This document shows positions 54,594 through 64,000 of a stretch of 64,000 nucleotides of DNA, piece after piece. The translations under genes were made by a program, and so were the position numbers. The stretch is from Aquilaria yunnanensis (lineage: Eukaryota > Streptophyta > Magnoliopsida > Malvales > Thymelaeaceae), in contig CM077597.1 of assembly GCA_039654915.1 (NCBI GenBank), positions 80,044,001 through 80,108,000 on the forward strand, written 5' to 3'. The stretch's first letter is position 1. Each line of letters starts with the position of its first letter. The notes under the pieces are model-generated. The model was not told where the DNA came from, ran no database searches, and saw only the letters and a list, made by a program, of their open reading frames with translations.

Positions 54594-56439
54594 ATTTCAG
54601 AATTTACCAAGAGTTTGTGGTGGAAATTGGAAAGCTAACAAATATCGATCCTTGTGGGAAAAGTGTAAGTTGACCCCACAAAATTAATATTTCTTACTTA
54701 AAACTAGCTTATATAGATTTGTAAATGAGTAAGTCTTATGTGCACCAAGTGCACAATGTGGACCATGTGTTCTTTTATTAGTTTGTAAATGTTGTTTTAT
54801 TGGATATGTTTTGTATACCATTTATTATGTTACATGTTGCTATTTGTTCTTTTTGAGTTTTTTGTATGTTTTCGTTGATGCATTATTTGTCCTCATTTCT
54901 TCATTGTTCTATCATCAAACAACATTTATTCTAGATTGATTATTACTTTCTATTTATCCAACATACCTTCATATATAATAAAACATATGTATAGTTTAAA
55001 GAGAACATATACTTAGTGCAAAAGAATATATTCATTATTCTATTTGCTTTTCACACTATTGTCTCTCATGCTCTTTTACTTATATTCTTTTTTATGTATT
55101 ACTGTTTGTTTTTTTATAATTTTTTTTCACATTCCTCTATGTTCTTTTTTTCCTTTTTTTTTTAGTTCCTATACATTTTTTTTTTTTTTGCATTGTGTTC
55201 GTTCTTTTATTGGTCAAAAAATTTGAAAAAAAAAAAAAGAAAGGAAGGGAAAAAAACTGGAAACAAAACAAGATATAAATTTAATTACAAAAAATAAGAT
55301 GAAAAATGAGAAGATAAAAACGAATGAAAAAAAAATATTGAAAAGAGAAAAAATGAAATATGAAAAAAATAAAAGTGGAAAAAACAAAAAAAATGCTAGA
55401 AAGAGTGAAATATGAAAAAAAAAATACATAAACTGAAAAAAAGAAGAAAGCAGAAAAATAAAATTTAAATAATGAAACTATTATAAAGTTAAAAAACAAA
55501 GAAAGCAAACAGGAGAGAAGGGGAAAAAAAACGAAACAGAGGAGAGAGAGAAGAGAGTCCGAAGGAAAAGACAAGCAGAAGAAGGGGAAAAAAAGACAAA
55601 ACAAAGAGAGAGCAAGAGAGAGCGAAGGGGAAAACAAAACATTTAAAGAGAAAAGAACAAACCTCATGCCCAACCAGCTTTCTCTCTCAAGTCTCAACCA
55701 CTTTATCAAAATGTTGTCCGAAATAGACAGCTTTTTATAAGTATCAAAGCGTGTCCAAGTGTATGATCACTACAATCTGCATACGACAATTTTTTTCCTT
55801 TGTGAATTTTCATAGATTATCCATTGGTAGAATGGAAAGGACTGGTAATGAATGGGAAGATCAATTAAAAAAATTGGACGAAGAAAGGATCTTTGGCAAA
55901 GCATTTCATTTGAACAAATATAGAAATAGAATGGATGATTTTATGTCTAGACGAGTTATCTATGAAATAATACCCTTACTAATCTTGTTAGTTCATGTGC
56001 ACACTTGACATGAAATCGAGGCTAGTTACTATAGAAATTATATGAGTTTAAGCAACTAGTATTGATTCACTTGATATAGAATCCAGCTACTACTACTGTA
56101 GCATATCCTTACTGATCTATTAACAAGTAGAGCTACACTAGGAAAATTAGTAATGTGCCAGGAAAAAATTTGTACAAGAAGACATGGATACTTCTTGATA
56201 ATGGAACTCGAAAACAACCAATGAGGGACAACATAATAAGATCTATAAGTCATTTTCTGATCTAATTGAAGGCAAAGATGGAAGATTTGGCAAACCTCTG
56301 CTTGATAAACGAGTCAATTGTTCAAGGTGTTTTGTAATTGTTGTTGGCCCCTCATTTTCATTACTATCACTATAGGCAACCTCGCGAAATAAGGGCTTAT
56401 AAAAGGAAGCGGCAAAACTATTTTTTTATATATTTTTGT
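54594..56439. other. Intergenic low-complexity sequence
   Basis: 54740-55220 is T-rich, 55220-55660 is strongly purine-rich (GAAAAAGAAAG type). An 85-codon plus-strand ORF at 55751-56008 with 'RMERTGNEWEDQLKKLDEERIF' looks protein-like but is not recognised and has no supporting context. The all-hydrophobic F/S-rich ORFs on the minus strand (55214-55709) are compositional. Confidence 0.4.
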
Positions 56440-56712
56440 CTGAAAAAATTTTATTTAACAATCAATATTATATTATGCATGTATAATAATCTATTGAAAA
56501 TAAAATTTTTGTGATGTTATTATTCTTTTATAAAATTTTCTTTTCTTAGGCATTAAAAAAATATTCATAGAAATTTAATAGCATTATAGAAAATTTTATT
56601 TTCAATGAATTATTAGACCCACATATTATTAGCTTTCAAATTAAATTAGTTCTGGTTAAAAAAAATAAGAATAAAAAAAAGATATTTTGAATATATTGAC
56701 TTAAGTTGATAA
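56440..56712 (+). mobile_element. Fold-back MITE copy 2 (degenerate)
   Basis: It aligns with copy 1 at 52077-52410. The centre 'CATAGAAATTTAATAGCAT', the right half 'GAATTATTAGACCCACATATTATTAGCTTTCAAATTAAATTAG' (compare copy 1) and the mirrored left half are shared. Ends are eroded. Confidence 0.55.
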
Positions 56713-57177
56713 AACTTCTTAATTTGTGGATAACAATGTCTATCCAACAAGATAATGAAGACTATTTATTTTACATTTGACCTGCAATAGTAAATAGTTT
56801 ATACATTTGATTGGTTTCACAACCTCCAAATTGTCTCCATTTAAATATATTAAATTTAGGATTTTTTTAGATGTGTATAATTATTTTGCAGCCAATTCCT
56901 TTCATATTATTAATGATGTATTATTGTGTATTACTTTTATTTTTTTTAGAATCAATGTAAGATGAATAATATAGTCATAATAATAACTTATAAAATATTT
57001 AGAAAACAACTAAGTTTTTATCAACTTTTAATCCAACCTAAATAAATAAAAATTAATAATTACTCAAATTTTTCAAAAATGCTTTTAGAAATATTATTCT
57101 GACTTTTCAAGTTGTAGTGTTTCAATAATCATACAATTCAAATAAAAAATCATAATATAAAAATAAGGACCTTTAAG

Positions 57178-57178
<1 letters not shown>

Positions 57179-57222
<44 letters not shown>
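57179..57222 (+). repeat. (ATT)n microsatellite
   Basis: About 14 ATT trinucleotides. Confidence 0.95.
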
Positions 57223-57223
<1 letters not shown>

Positions 57224-57428
57224 GGTGCAACAATCTTAAGATTGGGTAGAAAAAGTGCTCAACAAATAAATAAAAGTGAGAAATTAAGAGACGCAATTTA
57301 CGTGAATCAGCTCTTCAACTAGCCTCGTCCAAGGGAAAGAAATAACCAATAACAACAAGAATATAATAAGAATGACTAAATGCTTCTACCATAGCCCTTC
57401 ATTCTTGGTACATAGTTTTCTCCTCTCT
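57223..57428. other. Host sequence left of the hAT insertion, retrotransposon-like
   Basis: 'TTTACGTGAATCAGCTCTTC' and 'CCTCGTCCAAGGG' resemble phrases found at the ends of plant Copia/TRIM elements (ACGTGGTTCGG...CTACGTCCAC). The sequence continues on the other side of the hAT at 61489. No gene. Confidence 0.35.
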
Positions 57429-57436
57429 TTTATAAC
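57429..57436 (+). repeat. Left target-site duplication of the hAT element
   Basis: TTTATAAC, identical to 61489-61496. Confidence 0.92.
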
Positions 57437-57592
57437 CAGTGGCGAATCCAGGAATTCAAGGTCGGGGGGGCAAGGTCAAAACAAATTCTTAAATTGTAGA
57501 ATACAAAACAAACTAATAATGCAATTTATATAAGTCCATGACATTTAAAGAGTACATAGACATGTTTAAGTCTAAATTATAAAACTTCAAAT

Positions 57593-60058
57593 TTATAATG
57601 CAACACGACGCTCTTTCATGTCTCTGAAATCATCAAGGATAGAATTTAAACTAAAAGTCTCTGCAAGGTCCTTCTCAATGTACAAAACCAAAGTATCAGC
57701 AAGGAAATCATTATCCATCTTGTTTCGCAATCTGGTTTTGACAATTTTCATCGCTGAAAAAGCACGTTCTGTAGTTGCAGTAGACACAGGAAGAGTTAAT
57801 ATCAGTCGGATTAATCGATCAACAAGATAGTAATAACTTAACTTTCCAGTGGATGCCAACAGTTGACATAATTCAGCAATTGATGATAGCTGTGTAAACT
57901 CTGATAAATCCCTAACATCGGCGTAAAAATGGCGCAACTGAAATGGCAGCAACTCAAGTTCATGCCTTGAGAAATCTAGTGGATAGTATTTCTGTGCAAG
58001 ATTGCAAATAGATTCAATGTTAAAAGATTCAAACCCATCCTTCGGGTTCAAACATGAGCTTAGTGTCAAAAGCTCAATAATGCGCTCACTGAACCTTGAA
58101 GATATCTCCTGTAACTGAAAATTTATTGCCTCATTGAACACATCAAAGTGAAAATAATGCTCCACAGAAACACTATCTTGTCGACGACCACTACATCCTA
58201 GAAAATGCCGAGCATTAAAATCAGGAATAACAATATCATGCTTTGAGCAGAATGAAGTGACCTTGTCAATAAAAGAATTCCATCCATCTCTCTTGAAATC
58301 CTGAAGTAATATTGAAGTAGTTTCCACTAAATTCAATGCCTTGACAATATCTTGACCCTTATGTTGTAATGCTTGACATAGAACTTTCGTAATACCAAAT
58401 ATATCATACATTAAATGAGCAATGAAGATAAACTCAAATGATGACAACCTTTTCAAAGCAACTGCAGCATCTCCTCTTGATTTATAATTAGCACCATCTT
58501 CTCTAACATTATCAAGAACTTTGCATATTGCATCAAACATATCAAGGAGACTGCTAATTGACTTAAAATGAGAACTCCAACGAGTATCACAAGGTCTCCT
58601 TAAGGTACCAATTTGGTTAACACCAGTGCCAGTTTCAATCTCATCAATGGCAATCAATTGTGCAATATTCTCAGCATGAGCAGCTTGCAACTCATCATGT
58701 CGTTTACAGGAAGCAGTAACAGCATTGACAATAAAAGATAAATTGAGAAAAAACTCATGCACAACATGCAACTCTTTTGCTGCAGTAACTAGTGCCAACT
58801 GCAAACGATGAGCTAAACAATGAACATAATATGCCTGTGGATATTGACTGAGAAATAATGCTTGTAACCCTTTCCATTCACCACGCATATTGCTAGCACC
58901 ATCATACCCTTGACCTCTAATATTTTGAGCATTCAATCCATAATGAGATAAAATACAACATATCTCTGAATATAAAGTGGCTGCTGATGTATCTTTGACA
59001 TGTGAAATATGAAAAAATCGCTCTTGTATTAAGCCTTTATTGTCAACAAATCGGAGAACAAGAGCCATTTGCTCCTTTTTACTTTCATCACTTGCTTCAT
59101 CAACTATTATGCAAAACATCGAATCACCAATATCCTCACAAATCTTATTCCTAACCTAGTTTACAATTACACATAAGATTTCCTTTTGGATTGTAGATGA
59201 TGTATACCTTGCATTTTGAGGAGCATTTTGTAAGACTACACTAGCAACTTCATCATTATAAGATGCTAAAAATCTGAGCAACTCAAGAAAATTCCCTCGG
59301 TTTCTAGAATCAGTAGACTCATCATGTCCTCTAAATGCAAGTCCTTGGAAAGATAACCACCGAGCAACATCAATGGATGTTTTAATCCGAAGTCTATTCC
59401 TTACAACCTCTTCTTTTGATTGTTTCTCCATTGCCTTATCAATATGACTAGACTGATTCAACAATGCAGTACAGCAATTCACCGAATTATTGTGAGGAGA
59501 GCAAGGGTCTGAACCCATATGCTTGAGAAAAGCACAATTTTGACCATCTTTAACCTTCTTCCAGTTTTGGAAACCCTTCACAGTAAAAGCATCCCACCCA
59601 TTTTGAGCTTTTGGTTTGTCATTAAATAAATAACATGGCAAACAAAATGCAGCATCTTTTGTTGGGGAATACTCAAGCCAAGGAAAATCAGCAAACCATG
59701 AATATTTAAACCTACGTTTCTTTTTCTCCGGATAATCAAACTGCATTTGATAAGGTCCAGCTTTTAAATAAGCTCTTCTTACCTCATCACGTTCATTGAT
59801 GGGATATGTCCACATGGGCTGCCGTAACCCTGGATCACGCACTATGGAAAAATTTTTAGAAGTTGTAGGTGCTTCACTTTGTTGCGTACTTTCAGCATTT
59901 GAAGAATTCCCGAATCCTACAGACTCTGAAACTTCTTCAACCATCCTTGAATTTTCAGCCACCCTTGAATTTTGACTGCTTTTGGGCTGACAGTCAGTTT
60001 CCGGTGGTGGAGCCATTTTTCGAAAAAAATGAGATAATGTCTTTTGTTTATTAGACAT
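57593..60058 (-). pseudogene. hAT transposase (TTF-type zinc finger, DUF4371, hAT dimerisation), one nonsense codon
   Basis: An 821-codon reading frame interrupted only by TAG at codon 301 (59158-59156); the frame continues unchanged on both sides. Residues 5-12 QKTLSHFF form a PIP-box-like motif. Residues ~118-190 are a TTF-type zinc finger (Cys139, Cys142 in CLPC, with His180 and His189 candidates). From ~220 the DUF4371-like core begins, with catalytic-type Asp320 in IIVDEASD and Asp386 in GYDGASNMRG. The C-terminal dimerisation segment (~750-805) has Glu764 in TTERAFSAMK. Such proteins cut and paste DNA in the nucleus. I start at the ATG at 60058, just after a splice acceptor (TTTTTTTTCCAG), and not at the in-frame ATG inside the predicted intron. 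The stop fits a single C-to-T change of CAG. Readthrough or a polymorphic allele cannot be excluded. Confidence 0.88.
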
Positions 60059-60060
60059 AG

Positions 60061-60524
60061 CTGGAAAAAAAAATATACAACAATGTAAGCACATGATCTG
60101 ATATTTCTAAACCAGTCAAGTAGTCAACCTAATTTCAAAGTTTAATCCAACAATATAGACATTCTCACATTCACAACAATTTACAATTTCAAATTCAAAA
60201 GGCAAAAATCCAGCAAATTTAAAACTATTCTAAGAAGAAAACTGTAATGTAATTATTAAGTAAATGATTTTTATGACACTTCTGCATGAAAATTAGATGC
60301 CATTAGTTTGTATACAAATTAGGAAACAACAAAATGCAATCACAAGATTCATAAGTCATAACCCATAGGAATAAAAACTAAATTTATAGCATTACTAATC
60401 AGCCGAAAAAGACTTTTGAGTTTTGACTATAGTCTATAACTCTGTGACTGTAACTATAAGATACAAAATGAAAATGTCATCCAATTAATTAATCAAAGCA
60501 ACTAAACCAAGCAAGCAAATTAAC
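60061..60524 (-). other. Predicted 5'-leader intron of the hAT transposase gene
   Basis: On the minus strand a donor GGCGAAAATG|GTTAATTTG at 60524 and an acceptor TATATTTTTTTTTCCAG at 60061, two bases before the start codon, delimit a 464-bp AT-rich intron. The GC content drops sharply between these sites. Inferred from splice consensus only. Confidence 0.55.
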
Positions 60525-61110
60525 CATTTTCGCCTAGGACCGCCACTACCTCTTGGTCCTCTCCGGACTCCGACTCGGCGTTCAGTGGTGTCAGGTGTGG
60601 TGGCGTACTGGCGTAATTGGCGGCGCCGGTGCGTAATTGGCGTTGGCTGGGGGTCTGGCCTTCTGGGACCAAGCAAAGAAGCAAATGTGATGTTATTGCT
60701 AATGCTGCCGCCACGCCGGAGGGGAGGATGGGAGCCGGAAGGTGAATCAGTTGATGGATGAGTGATGAAGCGAATGAATCGATGATGCGAATGCGATGAT
60801 GCCGAATCGGAGGAATCGCTGATGCGAGAGACGAGAGTCAGCACTCAGCAGACAGCAGTGAGACAACAATGCCGATGCGAGTTGAGCGACGCCGGCTTGA
60901 GCGACTGCGAGAGGCGAGAGCTAAGAGAGGACTAGCCCAGCGCAGCGACAGGCCGAGTGGCCGACAGCGAGGCAGCGGCGGACTTGAGCGGCGCCGGCTT
61001 GAGCGACTGCGAGAGGCGAGAGCTGAGAGAGGACTAGCCAAGCGCAGCGACAGGCCGAGTGGCCGACAGCGAGGCAACGGCGGGCCAGCGAGCACGGAGC
61101 AGTAGGCAGT
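60525..61110 (-). promoter_or_regulatory. CpG-rich leader/promoter region of the hAT transposase gene
   Basis: GC- and CpG-rich sequence between the intron and the right end, unlike anything around it. It probably holds the transcription start and a non-coding first exon. ORFs on both strands here (for example 60485-60844 -, 60869-61105 +) follow the composition, and I do not call them genes. Confidence 0.45.
60880..61083 (-). repeat. 102-bp tandem duplication, two copies
   Basis: 60880-60981 and 60982-61083 are nearly identical. Each contains CGGCTTGAGCGACTGCGAGA and AGCGACAGGCCGAGTGGCCG. The duplication lies ~400 bp inside the right end, in the subterminal zone where hAT transposases often bind repeated motifs, and also in the presumed promoter. 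Confidence 0.85.
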
Positions 61111-61488
61111 AGCACTAGCAGACTAGCAGTCGCCAGTCGGAGACTCGGAGCACAAAGCAGCAGAGGTAGTCAATAGAGCTGCTGGCAATGTTAGGGATTC
61201 GGCCCTTCGGGGGAATTGGGCATTTGGGGATCGAATTGTATAACTGAAAGTCTGAAACGGCGTCGTGCGTTTTGAATGAGAGAAAGAGAGAAATACACAC
61301 TCGGTCCCCATTCTTTTTGATATGTGCCTCACTGCCCCCCCATCTTTATATTTTTCCATAATATTTGGGGGGGCAAAGTACACACCCTATCCTTAATTTT
61401 TGATAAAACCATCAAATTAGTACCCTATATTTACGTTTTTTCAAAATTCCAGGGGGGGCAGCCCCAGCTAAGTGTAGCTACGCCCCTG

Positions 61489-61496
61489 TTTATAAC
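61489..61496 (+). repeat. Right target-site duplication of the hAT element
   Basis: TTTATAAC, identical to 57429-57436. Confidence 0.92.
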
Positions 61497-62879
61497 CCTC
61501 ATATTTTGTCCTTCATACATTTGGCTTTTATCTCACAAACATACATCTTACTTGTGCACAAGACACATTTCTATATGATGCATAAAGCATCCTCTCCATC
61601 ATTTGGTACTTGAATGCACCCTTCTAGTTACTGCATACTCTCACACAATGCAAACACCGTCTCTGCTTGGAGATACTTGAAAGCAAACACACTAAACAAA
61701 TGAGCAAGGATGGCTATTTATAGCCATCAAGCACCCTCTCCTAGTCAACTTGTTGCCTTGTGATGAGCTGTTATGCAAACTACTTTTTAGCTCCTCATAT
61801 ACATGTAGCCATTATAGTGTGAACACAAACTATTTTTCTCAACCTTTCTCTGTTATAGTCTAACTGATCAAGGCATTTGGCTCTTTACATGCAAGTAGAG
61901 ACTTATCGTAACTCTGTCAAATCCATCGATCACCCTTACATGTGCAAAATTACCATACAAATCCTTTATGAGTTTGAATTTATGCGAACTTGCCTCAACA
62001 AACAATGATGCCGCTATACTTTCTTCTTTACAAATTATATTAACTAAATCAACGAGGGTTGTTTGGACACTAGGAACAGTTACCCTCTTACTACAGTAAC
62101 TTGTTTTTTTTTTTTATTGGCTGAATTTTTTTCTCTTTCATTTGTTGTTTGCAGCCCATGATTCCTATCCTTACTTTCTCTATTTTGCCCGCCCCACTGC
62201 CCCCGCCGATTTTCCCTCGAGCGACAGTAACTTTTTTTTTTTTTTAACCTTTTCTAATTTTTGCTTTTTTTTTTTTTTTTTGCCTTCAATTGCCATTTCT
62301 AGCCCCGTCCCAAGAATAGCGCCTCTCCTGCTAGTAGTTTCTTTCTTTTTTTCTTTTTTGCATTTGGGTTGTTTTTTTTTTCCCTGTATTTTTTTTTACA
62401 TTTTGGTTCTTTTGGGCCTAAAATTGCTCCTTTCTTTTTGTTGTTGTGTTTGGGCTGTTTTTCTTCGTTGCGTTGTTTTTTTTGGCTTTTTGCTGAAAAA
62501 GGATAAATCACAAAATTGGTCCTCTATTTGTTTACAGTGATATCTTTTGGTTCTCAGATGTTGAAAATAGACATTTTACTACTTTTTCCTTAACTTTTGA
62601 TTATTGTATTTTAGGCCCCAAGTTTCATGAATGATACTTAAGACTCCAATTTATCCTGAGAACCCAAATTCACTACATTAATCTTATATCTTATATTTTC
62701 TATTTACCATATTAATTACCGACACCTTCCAATAATTTAAATTTTTTAGCTCTTTTGGATTAATAATATCTTATTTTTTTGAATTCATATTTTTTAAATA
62801 TTTTACTTCATAGATATAATGGATATGAAAAATTGTATGTTAATCGACCGCCTGCAATAACATGTTGGTCGTAATCTAA
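61497..62879. other. Host sequence right of the hAT and T-rich intergenic DNA
   Basis: 61497-62090 continues the interrupted host sequence. 62100-62520 is T-rich with poly(T) runs; the 132-codon F-rich ORF at 62142-62540 is compositional. No gene recognised. Confidence 0.4.
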
Positions 62880-62881
62880 TA

Positions 62882-63116
62882 CTCCCTCCGTCCCAAATTC
62901 TTTGAACCATTTGACTTTTTGGGCTAGTTTGATTTGAATTTTTTTATATTATTGATTGTTAGAAAAAAATTAAAAAATATATATTTAGAAACTATAGGTC
63001 TTGATTTATCATTCACACATAAAAGTTTTTCATTTATATGTTAAAATGTCTAAAATAAAAAATCATAGATTAATTGGTAAAACGTGAATGGTGCAAAGAA
63101 TTTGGGACGGAGGGAG
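62882..63116 (+). mobile_element. Stowaway MITE (235 bp)
   Basis: Both ends carry the classic Stowaway terminus CTCCCTCCGTCCCAAATT. The inverted match is perfect over 23 bp (62882-62904 against 63094-63116), then imperfect. It is flanked by TA on both sides (62880-62881 and 63117-63118), the Tc1/mariner target duplication. Non-coding, mobilised by mariner-like transposases. Confidence 0.93.
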
Positions 63117-63988
63117 TATTAAACTAATATAGATTAGAACACAGTGAACTGAGTAGCTGATCAAATACAGAGGCCGTAAAATCCCAAGATATTGGTGTAT
63201 ATGAGATCCGAATGGCCAACAATCTGCCAATTTAGACATGTCCGAGTAGCTTCGAAAGCCAACGCAAATTTAAACAAACCTTCTGTGGTACATGTATAGC
63301 ATCGACCTATGTTTGCTTGTGATTAGAAAACATATTGCTTAATGAATACCTTGATTCACAAAAATAGCAAAAAAAATTCACCTTTTTTATGACTGTTCCA
63401 AATCAGCTATTGATCTTATTCTTTCGGCTCAAATAAAACATCAATTTTATCAAAGTTAGTCACATTAGCCACTTAACTCGAAGGAGACTATGAAGCCCTC
63501 CTTGTCATATTTTATTTTGTCAAGATAAGCTCAAGTTTAAAAAAAATAAAATAAAATAAAAGGCTATCACTCTCTTCAACCCTCCTCCTAAAATTAAAGT
63601 ATAAACCAACTGGCACTTAACATTACCGGTTGGAGAAATTTTAATTATAGATCTCTAGAAACTCTTGATTCAATTTTACAATTGATCAAAGCCAATCAAT
63701 CTAATAATCATTGGCAATATTCATCATCACCATCATCCTTAAGAATTTATAGGATAATCAGCCATCGGCCCCACTATCATCATAATCTTAAATTCCTTGA
63801 GATCAATGAACCTATCTCCATCATTGTCACGACTAATCATCTTCCGACTACCGCCAACAAACAGTCATTAGAAAAACTCTTCATCCCTCATCAAGTTTTG
63901 TCACCAAGATCAACTGGCTCATAAACATCTATACCATGTATTGAAAATGTCTTTCGCAAATTCTCTAATGCCTTGTCAGGGTTGATAC
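63117..63988. other. Intergenic sequence, no gene recognised
   Basis: AT-rich sequence. The 80-codon ORF at 63682-63924 is rich in Ser, His and Asn and lacks recognisable motifs. Confidence 0.35.
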
Positions 63989-64000
63989 CAGTGACGGAAC
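63989..64000 (+). mobile_element. Possible left end of a second CAGTGRCGGA-type hAT, cut by the window edge
   Basis: CAGTGACGGAAC resembles the terminus CAGTGGCGAATC of the hAT at 57437. Only 12 bases are visible, so this is a suggestion. Confidence 0.25.

Larger units (their letters stand above)
57437..61488 (-). mobile_element. Complete hAT transposon of the ZMYM1/TTF-type family (4052 bp)
   Basis: The left terminus CAGTGGCGAATCCAGG and the complement of the right terminus CAGGGGCGTAGCTACAC form imperfect inverted ends (CAGNGGCG). Next to each is a G/C run (CGGGGGGGCAAGG and the complement of CAGGGGGGGCAGCC). It is flanked by the perfect 8-bp duplication TTTATAAC, the hAT hallmark. It carries a transposase gene on the minus strand (57593-60058), a probable 5' intron and a CpG-rich leader with a 102-bp duplication. 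The transposase has only one internal stop, so this is a young insertion compared with most elements here. Confidence 0.93.

Noticed and set aside
55214..55709. 142- and 71-codon minus-strand hydrophobic ORFs
   Set aside because: Complement of a purine-rich tract; composition alone explains the open frames.
55751..56008. 85-codon ORF with a charged, protein-like middle
   Set aside because: No recognised family, no start context, no conserved copy in the window; it could be a gene fragment but is unsupported.
60485..61115. Arg/Ser-rich ORFs on both strands in the hAT leader
   Set aside because: CpG-rich composition and a 102-bp duplication keep several frames open at once; more likely leader/promoter than coding, although a short upstream ORF cannot be excluded.
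62142..62540. 132-codon Phe-rich ORF
   Set aside because: Poly(T) runs produce the Phe stretches; no protein-family features.

Overview
The window is plant nuclear DNA, most likely from a eudicot. It is very AT-rich intergenic sequence with dense, nested, mostly decayed transposable elements and one clearly intact protein gene. The basis is the presence of plant-type TRIM, Copia, Gypsy, LINE, hAT, Mutator-like, CACTA and Stowaway signatures, plus a plant-specific carboxylesterase. I could not name the species, and no search was run; family names rest on motifs read by eye.

Layout. 1-6.2 kb: AT-rich remnant ending in a tRNA-Arg-like primer site, then fragments of a long Gypsy-type LTR riddled with a small TRIM retrotransposon (copies at 2748, 3428 and 4898). 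8.3-20.9 kb: a tandem array of about five units of roughly 2.8 kb, each carrying a related ORF of about 130 codons that I do not recognise; one unit holds a TRIM with perfect target duplications. 21-25 kb: another Gypsy-LTR-like stretch. 26-32 kb: an inverted-repeat-bounded element containing a decayed Copia whose left terminus is an inverted LTR end. 32.4-34.4 kb and 37.6 kb: LINE ORF2 remnants. 36-40 kb: two related hAT-like non-autonomous elements, a CACTA-type terminus and a minisatellite with a period of about 32 bp. 41.8-44.0 kb: a Mutator-like element carrying a short-chain dehydrogenase fragment (Pack-MULE-like) and another TRIM. 44.5-45.5 kb: the intact single-exon CXE18-like carboxylesterase. 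45.8-50.1 kb: a hAT-like element split by a 3.4-kb solo LTR. 50-57 kb: MITEs, a SINE-like tRNA-derived head and low-complexity DNA. 57.4-61.5 kb: a complete ZMYM1/TTF-type hAT transposon with an 8-bp target duplication, whose transposase is interrupted by one stop codon. 62.9 kb: a Stowaway MITE with perfect termini.

The genes do not form a pathway. The carboxylesterase is the only likely host gene. The rest is a layered insertion record in which target-site duplications, empty sites in paralogous repeats and nesting give a relative order of events. The most interesting items are the near-intact hAT with a PCNA-binding-like motif, the Copia with inverted LTR termini, the gene-carrying Mutator-like element, and the tandem array with the unidentified ORF.
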